From positions 47,531,559 through 47,595,558 of the forward strand of contig NC_082686.1 in the NCBI RefSeq assembly GCF_949987515.2: a stretch of 64,000 nucleotides of DNA, in the 5' to 3' direction. Numbering within the stretch: position 1 is the stretch's first letter; every line of letters starts with the position of its first letter. The position numbers and the translations under genes are program-made. The notes under the pieces were generated by a model, which saw only the letters and a program-made list of their open reading frames with translations, was not told the DNA's origin and searched no databases. Below, one piece after another: positions 13,301 to 25,300 of this stretch. The DNA comes from Delphinus delphis. Lineage: Eukaryota > Chordata > Mammalia > Artiodactyla > Delphinidae.

Positions 13301-16300
13301 AAACCTTAAAGGGCTTCAAGTTCCCATCTGTCTGTGTCCTTCGAAATCCTAAAGGCAAATAAGTGTTACCAGCTGCTAACCATTCCTTTGAGGCAAAGGC
13401 TTTCTCATAAAAATCTAACCAAACTACTCAGGGCAAGCACAGAGCCTTCTGCCCACAAGTTCACACACATTACACACGCTAGATGACAGACCCACGCAAG
13501 GCTCTCTGCCTTAAACTAGGAATCCTGCACCAAGTACCATGGAAGAAAAGAAACACTATAAAGTGCATTGTGCCTCTAGGACTAATCAAAAGATGATGAT
13601 CTTGGAGGCCTTGTAAAATCTTGGACAAAGAATTATTGAAAACAGTTTATTAAAACACTTCTGTCCCCAGCATGTGAGTGTTCTCTATTTATTTTGTCAT
13701 GATTATATGAGTATATACCTTTGGGTAAGTAGAATGCTCTTTTTAGCTTCCAAGAAAATGTATGGTAAGTTCCATTCCATGGATTTCATATTTTCTGTAG
13801 TTATGGGTCATCAGTAGAGGTTCCTTTGGTGAGGAAATATAATCTGTCATTCCTGCTATGCCTGGCTTGTTCACCTTCACATCCGTGCTCTCTGTTTACG
13901 ATGTTGCAGCCCGCCTCTTAGGGCCCAGCTTCTCCCTTTCTCAGTGTTCCAGAGGCTTTTCTTTTACCAGGGACTAAGCTCTTCAGCCTTTGTTGTTTTC
14001 TGTAACTGGTCACACTTACCATGACCTTTATTTTCAGCCTAACCTGGGTACCAGCTCCCATCTTCCATACTCATCCTCTTAAAGGTCCTTAGGGCGAGGC
14101 CAAATTTGCATAGCATAAAAGAATCAGTTGACTCAGGGAACTGTAAAGTAATACTTTTGTATTTCTAGCACTGAACATAGCACCTGACATATGGGAGGCA
14201 CTTAATAAAATTTAGGCCTTCATATTTTTAGATGCATACCTTCATTATTTTGGAGGTAGGTAGAATATTAATTATAAATAGCTACCTTGGACATTTACAT
14301 TTGCATCATATGTGCTGTTAGTAAAATCTATATCAAGCCCACTTGAAGAAGTTCTAAGGGGCTTTCCTGGTGGCGCAGTGGTTAAGAATCCGCCTGCCAA
14401 TGCAGGGGACACAGGTTTGAGCCATGGTCTGGGAAGATCCCACAAGCCACGGAGCAACTAAGCCCGTGTGCCACAACTACTGAGCCTGTGCTCTAGAGCC
14501 CGTGAACCACAACTACTGAGCCCACATGCCACAACTACTGAAGCCCACACTCCTAGAGCCTGTGCTCCGCAACAAGAGAAGCCACCGCAATGAGAAGGCT
14601 GCAGCACCACAACGAAGAGTAGCCGCCGCTCGCCGCAACTAGAGAAAAGCCCTCACGCAATAATGAAGACCCAATGCAGACAAAAATAAATAAATACAAA
14701 TTAAAAAAAAAAAAAAAAAGGAGAAGTTCTAGGGCCTTGGTATTTCACCATGAATGTAGAAGCACAATGGTAGCCTGTGATTGGGCAGCCTCATTCGGCA
14801 AAATCCATGAAAACGCCCATCTCTCATGGCCACAAGGCTACTTATTGCTAAGGTGAAAACCACCTTTCTTCTAGATCAGTGAACTATTCCATCTTTTTGT
14901 CCATAACAAATGGTTCACCATTTCTTAACCAAGTATAATATGCCCCAGTACTGTGCTAGATCCTAGTGATAAAAAAACAACACTGGAGCTGGACACCAAG
15001 GAGCTGGGCTTGTGTCTTTCACATGGGCAATTGTGAACATGCGCCTAAACATGCTCAGTGGCTCCAATTTTAAATTGTGTTTCATGGATCTGCTTTGAGA
15101 CCATGTGAGTTTGATGCTTACCACAACCCCTAGACAAAGGATCTTTCCTAGTATTGCTGGGAAATATTTGTGAAATCAAATTTTATATATTGAGAATACA
15201 AAGGCTAGTTATAAAATTTTTTCAAGGCAGGAATGTGGTAGCCCTTACAAAGACATTAAAAATAAGTTATGTAGTCATTTTAATAATTTTGTATAGACCA
15301 GGATTTTCCAATACTGATTTTTAAAAATAATTTCTTGGGTTTCTAACTGATATAAAGAAACTTTCAGTTCACATCAATATTTTTTGGTACTACTTCTTAT
15401 ATTTTAAAACTCCTGTCCGTGTTTATTAATATTTCAGTTTATTTTTCTCTTTTCTTACATCTTGCTGTTCTCCTCTACAGGGTAATGTTTATATGTACTA
15501 CAAATTGTATGGCTTCTATCAGAACCTCTATCGATATATTCTATCCAGAAGTAATACCCAACTGGTGGGTACAGATGTAAAGGTAAGGCTTTATTTAACT
15601 TGGTATAATACTCTTTTTTTTTTTAAGCCAGATGGATCTTTCAGTCTAAAAGACAGTATGGAAAATAAACTCAAAAGCTAAATTTTTACAAGACAGAAAT
15701 GCTCATTTCATTCTTTCATGAACTGAAGGGGCTGAGTATTCAGGATAACTGCTGCTTTCCCTCTTCAGAGCAGGAATGTGAATCTTGTCCAATTAGATGT
15801 TTAGCCTTTCATGCACCAACCATTTTTTTATTTGACAGCATTTTATATTAAAACCAGATACATATTGGACTGCCCAGGTCTTGGTAATAATGAATGTGTC
15901 AGAAGGGCAAATCTTCAAGTACCTTTCAACCACAATTCAGGATTTATGTTTCTCTTAATAAAGTTGATGGCATACTGGAGCTTCTTCAAACAGTAGAGTT
16001 TTTTGCTTCTTTGAATGACTGGCACATCGATTAGATTTTAATATTATTTTCTCATACTTAATTTCTGTAGTTATCTTTAAAGTTGCCTATTTTAGTTGAT
16101 GGATGTACCAACCATTTTGATAGTAACCTTGAGTGATTGGTTTCAGCCTAGCTCACTCTATATCCACCATTGTCCTTTGTATAACTGGGGGCTTCAATCA
16201 GCCTAGTTTTAGGAAACTGGGCTCTACTTGATTGAATGAAAGCCTTTGGTTTAATGAATATTCTTTCAGACCTAAGATTACAAAATTTAACTCTTGGTAA

Positions 16301-19300
16301 ATGATATTCAGCATGCTGGCAAGAAAAGATAGAAGGAAACCTTTTCTATACTGGCATTATATAAAAGGGATAACCAAATGGTTTTTAGCAGCCACTCTTT
16401 TTAAAATGTATTCTTGTAGTTAGGTGGGTGGATTTCCCTGTGATAAGTCATCCAACTGTAGAATCACAATTTATATACGTTTTAGAATATAAGTTACACT
16501 CCAATAAGAAAAAGCTTTTAAAAATATATTCCATTGTGGGCTTAGTGTGGTATTTAGCACAGCAAGCAAAGTAAAATTTCTTCCTGCAGACATATTTGGT
16601 ATGCAATGTACTGTCAATGAGGAAAGAAACTACACGCACGTGCACGTACACACATACATATCTCCAAAACACAAAAATTGGCTAGTCTAGGTCAGCCAGC
16701 CGCCTGGGAACAGCAGGTAGCAGCCCATAATCTCGATCTGTGCCAGTGGAGCAGCATGGGTTGATTTACACTGCCAGTATTTTCACTTCCAGCATTTTAA
16801 GAGATTTTACCAAAAACACTTCTTCCTGTATCATTTCTCATCCAGGATGTTAGAAACTGTGCTCCATTCAAAACCTCCCACAATGGGATCCCCATCGCTC
16901 CTTGTGGTGCTATTGCCAATAGCATGTTCAATGGTAGGTGTCTTTTCCTATCTCCATCATCTTCCGTTTCATGAGTGTGTAACAATCTAAATATCCAGAA
17001 GATTACTCCTGTAGCTGAGTGGCAGTTTATTTTTTTTTAACGTCTTTATTGGAGTATAATTGCTTTATAGTGTTGTGTTAGTTTCTCCTGTAAAACAAAG
17101 TGAATCAGCTATATGCATACATATATCCCCATATCCCCTCTGTCTTGCATCTCCCTCCCACCCTCCCTAAACCACCCCTCTACATGGTCGCAAAGCACGA
17201 GCTGAACTCCCTGCGACAGGCAGCTGCCTCCCATTAGCTATCTATTTTACATTTGGTAGTATATATATGTCAATGCTACTCTCTCACTTCGTCCCAGCTT
17301 ACCCTTCCCCCCCCACCATATCCTCAAGTCCATTATCTATGTCTGTGTCTTTATTCCTGTCCTGCCCCTAGGGTCATCAGAGCCTTTTTTTTTTTTTTAG
17401 ATTCCATATATATGTGTTAGCATACGGATTTGTTTTTCTCTTTCTGACTTACTTCACTCTGTATGACAGACTCTAGGTCCAACTCACTACAGATAACTCA
17501 ATTTCGTTTCTATTTATGGCTGAGTAATATTCCATTGTATATATGTGCCACATCTTCTTTATCCATTCATCTGTTGATGGACACTTAGGTTGCTTCCATG
17601 TCCTGGCCATTGTAAATAGTGCTGCAGTGAACATTGTGGTACATGACTCTTTTTGAATTATGGTTTTCTCAGGGTATATGCCCAGTAGTGGGATTGCTGG
17701 GTCACATGGTACTTCTATTTTTAGTTTTTTAAGGAGTCTCCATACTGTTCTCCATAGTGGCTGTACTGATTTACATTCCCACCAACAGTGCAAGAGGGTC
17801 CCTTTTCTCCACACCCTCTCCAGCATTTATTGTTTGTAGATTTCTTGATGATGGCCATTCTGACCGGTGTGAGGTGTTACCTCATTGTAGTTTTGATTTG
17901 CATTTCTCTAATGATTAGTGATGTTGAGCATCCTTTCATGTGTTTGTTGGCAATCTGTATATCTTCTTTGGAGAAATGTCTGTTTAGGTCTTCTACCCAT
18001 TTTTGGATTGGGTTGTTTGCTTTTTTTGATATTAAACTACATGAGCTGCTTATATATTTTGGAGATTAATCCTCTGTCAGTTGCTTCATTTGCAAATACT
18101 TTCTCCCATTCTGAGGGTTGTCTTTTCATCTTATTTATGGTTTCCTTTGCTGTTCAAAAGCTTTTAAGTTTCATAGTTTGCATTTGTTTTTATTTCCATT
18201 TCTCTAGGAGGTGGGTCAAAAAGGATCTTGCTGTGATTTATGTCGTAGAGTCTTCTGCCTATATTTTCCTCTAAGAGTTTTATAGTGCTTGTCCTTACAT
18301 TTAGGTCTCTAATCCATTTTGAGTTTATTTTTGTGTATGGTGTTACGGAGTGTTCTAATTTCATTCTTTTACATGTAGCTGTCCAGTTTACCCAGCACCA
18401 GTTATTGAAGAGACTGTCTTTTCTCCATTGTATATTCTTGCCTCCTTTGTCAAAGATAAGGTGACCGTATGTGTGTGGGTTTATCTCTGGGCTTTCCATC
18501 CTGTGCCATTGATCTATATTTCTGTTTTTGTGCCAGTACCATACTGTCTTGATTGCTATAGCTTTGTAGTATAGCCTGAAGTCTGAGAGCCTGATTCCTC
18601 CAGATCCATTTTTCTTTCTCAAGATTGCTTTGGCTATTTGGGGTCCTTTATGTTTCCATACAAATTTTGAAATTTTTTGTTCTAATTCTGTGGAAAATGC
18701 CATTGGTAGTTTGATAGGGATTGCATTGAATCTGTAGATTGCTTTGGGTAGTAGAGTCATTTTCACACTGTTGATTCTTCCAATCCAAGAACATGGTATA
18801 TCTCTCCATCTATTTATGTCATCTTTAATTGCTTTCATCAGGGTCTTAGAGTTTTCTGCATACAGGTCTTTTGTCTCCTTAGGTAGGTTTATTCCTAGGT
18901 ATTTTATTCGTTTTGTTGCAATGGTAAATGGGAGTGTTTCCTTAATTTCCCTCACAGATTTTTCATCCTTAGTGTAGAGGAATGCAAGAGATTTCTGTGC
19001 ATTAATTTTGTATCCTGCTACTCTACCAGATTCATTGATTAGCTCTAGTAGTTTTCTGGTAGCTTCTTTAGGATTCTCTATGTATAGTATCATGTCACCT
19101 GCAAACAGTGACAGTTTTACTTTTTCTTTTCCGATTTGGATTTCTTTTATTTCTTTTTCTTCTCTGATTGCTGTGGCTAAAACTTCCAAAACTATTGTTG
19201 AATAATAGTGGTGAGAGTGGGCAACCTTGTCTTGTTCCTGATCTTAGTGGAAATGGTTTCAGTTTTTCACCACTGAGAACGACGTTGGCTGTGGGTTTGT

Positions 19301-22300
19301 CATATATGGCCTTTATTATGTTGAGGTAGGTTCCCTCTATGCCCACTTTCTGGAGAGTTTTTATCATAAATTGGTGTTGAATTTTCTCGAAAGCTTTTTC
19401 TGCATCTATTGAGGTGATCATGAGGTTTTCCTTCGTCAATTTGTTAATATGGTGTATCACATTGATTGATTTGCGTATATTGAAGAATCCTTGCATTCCT
19501 GGGATAAACCCCACTTGATCATGGTGTATGATCCTTTTGTTGTGCTGTTGGATTCTGTTTGTTAGTATTTTGCTGAGGATTTTTGCATCTATGTTCATCA
19601 GAGATATTGGCCTGTAGTTTTCTTTTTTTGTGACATCTTTGTCTGGTTTTGGTATCAGGGTGATGGTGGCCACATAGAATGAGTTTAGGTGTGTTCCTCC
19701 CTCTGCTGTATTTTGCAAGAGTTTGAGAAGGATAGGTCTTAGCTCTTCTCTAAATGTTTGATAGAATTTGCCTGTGAAGCCATCTGGTTCTGGGCTTTTG
19801 TTTGTTGGAAGATTTTTAATCACAGTTTCAATTTCAGTGCTTGTGATTGGTCTGTTTATATTTTCTATTTCTTCCTGGCTCAGTCTAAGAAGGTTGTGCT
19901 TTTCAAAGAATTTGTCCATTTCTTCCAGGTTATCCATTTTAATTGGCATATAGTTGCTTGTAGTAATGTCTCATGATCCTTTGTATTTCTGCAGTGTCAT
20001 TTGTTACTTCCCCTTTTTCATTTCTACTTCTGTTGATTTGAGTCTTCTCCCTTTTTTGCTTGATGAGTCTGGCTAATGAGTCTCCCTAGGCGGGAGTGGG
20101 GGTGACGTTCAAGTGTAGGGCGGGGCCTCTGCTTAGGACCTGCGGGAAAGGGTAGCTGCAGCACTTCAAAAGGAGGGCCTCTGGAGTGTGGCGTTCAGGA
20201 GTTTGGAGGTAGGGCCCTGGGTGGGGGTGTAGAGGCAAGGCTTTGGCTCTGCGCTGCAGGAGGGAGGCTCTGAGGGCAGAGGATTAGGCCCAGGAGCCCA
20301 ATAGGCTCCCAGGTGCCTAAGTGGACAGGGAATGCGCTGGCCGCATCCGCTTCCGATCCTTCACGCTCCTGCCCCACCGTCTCCCCCAGGGTCTCCCGCA
20401 TCGCTGCTGGACCCCTAATCGTGGGTGAGTCCCACTGGGTGTAGGATGAATGGCAGTTTTTAAAATACTGTTTGTATATATTATCCACTGATTTATGGTA
20501 TTTCATTTGCAAATAAGTTCTCCCTTACCAGAGATTTGAAGTAGTTAGGAAACATGAGTCAAATGGAGTCTAAGAGTATTTTTCAATAATTGGGGCCTCA
20601 GCAAGAAAAAGAATAGTCTTCTGATTCCAGCATCTATGCCATGTAGGCATGTGGAGAGTCTTCAAACCCTGCTTTTTAAGCTGTGTCTGGTTGTGCACTT
20701 CCAAGTGTGGCAAAAAATGCTTACTTGAATCTAACACAGTTTTTAATTTCCCTACAGACACCATTATTCTTTCTTACAACCTTAATTCATCTATCCATAT
20801 CAAAGTACCAATGATAAGGAGTGGAATTACATGGTGGACAGACAAGTATGTCAAGTTTCAGAATCCAAGTTTCCAAAATCTTTCTAGTGCATTTGCAGGT
20901 AAGATCCATACATTAGCTCAATATTCTCCTCTCTTTATAGAAACTTTGGTTTTGATGTGTGGGGGCATGTTTATGATTCCTCCTTGTTTACTTCTTTGCT
21001 GACTAGCTTTTGGTTATAATATTTCCTACCTGTGGGCACCTCCATCACATATCTTTCAGAAACATGAAATGATTGGTACCCCAGTTCCTTCTAGTTTACC
21101 ATTAGGAAAAGGCAATGTTTTAAGAAACTTGTTCCTTCATCTATAATTATGTGATCATTAATTTACTGTTGAAACTAGTGCACTTCTGAGAGTGAAAGGG
21201 GTCCCTAGAATAACTAAAGTTATATATTAATTTGAAAGTTTTATTTATTGATCAGTAAATTGACATTACCATATTGATGGGCATATAAAAGAATTCTATT
21301 ACAAACTATTTTAAAAATGCAGTTATTTCAAAAATTAAAATAATATATCTGTGTACATTAAACCAACTTAAAAAAATACTTTAAATATTATCTAAATGCT
21401 AAAAGATAACATAAACAGAATAATTATTCTGGATACAGAGTCACACACTTTAATCAGTTTCGGTCTTCAGTTCATGCGCCTGTATTTTTCTAATGAAAAA
21501 TTTGGGTTTTTGTATTTTTAAAAATATTTTGTTAAAATATTTTTAATTTTTTCACAAAATTGTCTGCACTCTTTTTTTGAAGTGCATTTTGTGGTTAATC
21601 AGTTTCAGATTGTTGCACCTTTAATTGATTCTTCTCTTTTGAACATAACTTTTTTTTAACTGAGAAAATATCTAGGACTTCCCTGGTGGTGCAGTGGTTA
21701 AGAATCCACCTGCCAGTGCAAGGGACACAGGTTCTATCCCTGGTCCAGGAGGATCCCACGTGCCGTGAAGCAGCTAGGCCCGTGTGCCACAATTACTGAG
21801 CCTGCACTCTAGAGCCCGCGAGCCACAACTACTGAGCCCATGTGCTGCAACTGCTGAGGCCCACATGCCTGGAGCCCAAATATTTTTATAGGCAAGGTCT
21901 TTTTTTGACTTCACAATTTTTCTATCTATGATTTTTTTGAATGTTTTACTAAATTTAGATGCTATGAAATCTTAGATTTCCTGGATATCATTTAATTCTC
22001 ATCAAGAAGAAAATTTTATCCAATTAAAATAGGAGCTCCATCAAAATAGTTTTCACATAAATTGAGATATTTCAAAGCACAATTATAGAATTTAAAAATT
22101 AAATCTTGTACACATTTTGAACTCTCATTATATAATATGTTCAATTGTTCCCTTGCTTATAGGGGTAAATTTCAATAGCTTCTTGTTTGCAAACTTGATT
22201 TTCAATAATTACAATTAACTATATCCTCAAAAACTAAGGTTTGTGGCATTCCATGTGTAGAATACTTTGTCTAAAACTTTACAACTATTTTGAATAAAAT

Positions 22301-25300
22301 TCCACAAAAACTTAGAGGGCTTATTTACCAAGAAAAAGTTCAGGATCATTGTAGGACATATCATTTGGTATAGAAAACAGTTCTTTGAAGGCTCAGACAT
22401 TTCTAAAATTTTGGTTGATGATTTGTAGCAAAGACAGACCACATGTACTCTCATGCTAAAGCATTTCTTTAACATCTTTATCATTGTAAAAATTTTGCAG
22501 TTCATTTCCTCTGTGAATATATGAAAATATTTAAACTTGCACAACTACAGCTCTTTTTTTGATTAACAAAATGTTGTAGCTTGTTTGGATACAGTTGTTA
22601 ATTATATGTTTCACAACCAATTTTAAGCCCATTTCTCCATAAATTTCTCAATTTGCTAAGAAAATATCTTTACTCTGATGTTGTGCTCCACCAAATTTGC
22701 ATTTATGTTATCACTATAAAACCAAAATATTTACACTTGATTGTTGAATTTTTTAACTGAATTTATAGTAATATTTATAATCATGTCAGTTTTATCTTCC
22801 AATACTGAATATTGAAAAGCTTTGCCTTGATTCCATGAAGAATCAAATTAAAAAAAATCAAACCAATGTATTCAAATGGATGAATACATCTGAAGACATT
22901 GATTTAAAACTGCTTTCATTTAACTGTTTATGAGGTTCTTTTTGTGCTCATAGAGCCAAAACATTAAAGTTTTCCTTTGATTATAAACAAAAAATTAGTA
23001 AAAAAGTGCAACTAGAAGGAAACTTATTTGATCTAAATGAAAAGTCATGCTCACATAATGGTATACAAGTGGACTTTCTGTAGCTCCTTGAGGCAAAGCA
23101 CTGTCTTTGAATACACTCTTTTTTTTCCCACATCTTTATTGGAGTGTAATTGCTTTTAGAAATAAGTGCAAACTTTTGAAGTAGACTCTGATGTTCTTCA
23201 GCAATTTATGTCTTTTGATTTTTCCCATGGTCATTGACATCATGATGGTTCCTGTGGTGGGGGGTATATGTCAACCAACATTGCAAGTATCACATTCATC
23301 AACTTTCTTTAAAAAAACTGTGCTTAATTTTTCATTAAACATGTATGTTCCTTGTTTTAGCTCTTCACAGCCAAAAGGATATACTAGCAAATAAAAAACT
23401 GATACCAAACAATAAGGTAGTTATATTTTTACACCATATAATAAATAACACTGTTGCAAGAGAGTTCAAACTACTCTCAGCAAGACTGCTCAGCATCTAT
23501 TTTCCACACTACATCTTGTGCCTATAACATAATCTGTAATATCCCACATTTCCCACCAGCCCCACTGACTTGCAGCCTGGCAGCTCCACATGTCTCACAG
23601 ACCAAAACATAGGCTGTGGCCTAACGGGCTGTAATGTCAAACTGTGGCAGAGGTCACAGGGATATGTTATGTTTTGCTATGAAGGGCCACTGGTTATCTT
23701 TCATTAATTAAAGTAAGCACTCTGTTCACTGTACATGGGTATCTCACTACTAGCTAAGACCATGGCTGAAAGGATGAAATTATATGTACATTATTTGCTT
23801 GGGATAAGTGCTAAATCAGATGAGATAATGGACAACAGACATAAACTGGGACTGTCTTAGGCAAACTGGCATGTCTGGTCACTGTATCTGTAATTAAATT
23901 CCCAGTTTTTGGAAGGAACTTGGCAATATGCTATTGTTTTGTCTTACCATAACCACAAGCATATAACACAAAGCATCCTTGGCTTTCTCTTATCTCCTAC
24001 TCCTACTCTTTCTTACTTCTATTGTAAGAGTTACCATGTTTTATTATAATTATCTATTTGAATACTTGTCATCCCCACTTTATGTGAACACCTTGAGGAA
24101 AGGGATTAGATCTCATGCTATATCCCTAGTGCTTGATATAAGTGAGCAATCAAGGAATACTTATTGTTAAGTGAATGGATGAATACCAAGGACGCAGCTG
24201 AACTTGGAAAATGAGAGAAGTTGATGCTTCTTTCACCATGCTTCTCATACTCTCTGGAGACATGGGATGGGGTAGGATTAGGGGTTGATACGGAAAGGCA
24301 TGCTTGAACCTGCATTTTTCACTCCCTGGGTGACTTGGCTATCACTGGCCTATAGGACACATTGACTTGAGCATGAGCTCTGGCTGAAGTAGAGAGCGGG
24401 TGAGGTCCCCATGCAGGTACCAAAGGCAATTTTGATTTCGATCAATATTCTTCTAGCAATAGCAATCGAATTCTTGGGAAGGGCCAACGTCACCACAGTT
24501 TTTGGAGAGAAAGTTTCTCCAGCAAAGGATTATTTCCAGAGGAAGCATAAGTATACCAACATACTTCAGATTAATCCAGCCAAATTTAGCACATGCTTTT
24601 ATAAGCACTACAGCCCATGCTTAGAAAATAAGACTGGGTTTCTTTTAGGAGAACATAGTCAGTTGTCACAGGTGAGAAAGAATGGTTTCCTACAAATAGT
24701 AGAACCAGTTTTATGCAAGTAAAAAGTTCACTGGACAACTTCCTCTTGTTGATTATTTTAAAATTCAAAATGCTGTTTATTATCAGCTTCTGTCAGCTTT
24801 CATTGGAATCGCTCATCCCTTTATCAAGCATTGATTGAACACCTACCATGTGCCAGGCACTGGACTAAATGCCAGTGAAAAAACGATGAGGAAGACACTG
24901 AACTTAAGAGTCTGCTGTTGAGTGGGAGAGACGGTCATGCCCAGGGCGGTAAAGTGGGAAGTATGAGGATGAGAGTAAACTCAACAGACTTCACCCGGTG
25001 CTCCCAGCATTCCTACAGCACAGCACCCAGACCTACCAGGCTTCCAGGTTTGCAACACCTCTGTTCTCCACCTTCTCCCTTCTACAAATTCTTCTTCCTT
25101 GCTTCCAACTTCGAGCTCTTAGGTACAGGTCTGCAGGGAGTATCCATGCAACACGATCTTCTTGCACTTCCATAATCATTTCCTTAGAATATAGTCCTAG
25201 AAGGAGAATTTCTGGGCCAAAATGGATGCAAAATATATTCAATCTTTTTTAAAAAATATTTATTTATTTTGGCTGCGCCAGATCTTAGTTGTGGCATGCA

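Larger units (their letters stand above)
8183..15480 (+). other. TMEM30C: TMEM30C intron 2
   Basis: 7298 bp, the largest intron. It holds a MIR, a long L2 and four CHR SINEs, listed separately. 12725-14100 is otherwise unremarkable except for an old repeat scrap near 13170-13265 (ttctagaaatcagaagtctg, then caaggtgtcagcagg). 14735-15480 has nothing recognised. Confidence 0.8.
17029..20450 (-). mobile_element. L1 insertion, antisense, with GC-rich 5' segment (in TMEM30C intron 4)
   Basis: The left edge is the reverse complement of an L1 tail (ttaacgtctttattggagta). ORF2 sequence then runs to about 20077, followed by a GC-rich block to 20450. The duplication TGGCAGTTT lies at 17020-17028 and 20451-20459 and brackets the whole composite, so the GC-rich block arrived with the L1. 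It sits in antisense to TMEM30C. Confidence 0.9.

Noticed and set aside
18164..19949. Long reverse-transcriptase-like open frames as a host gene
   Set aside because: They are clearly L1 ORF2, with target duplication, frameshift and mutated FADD motif.
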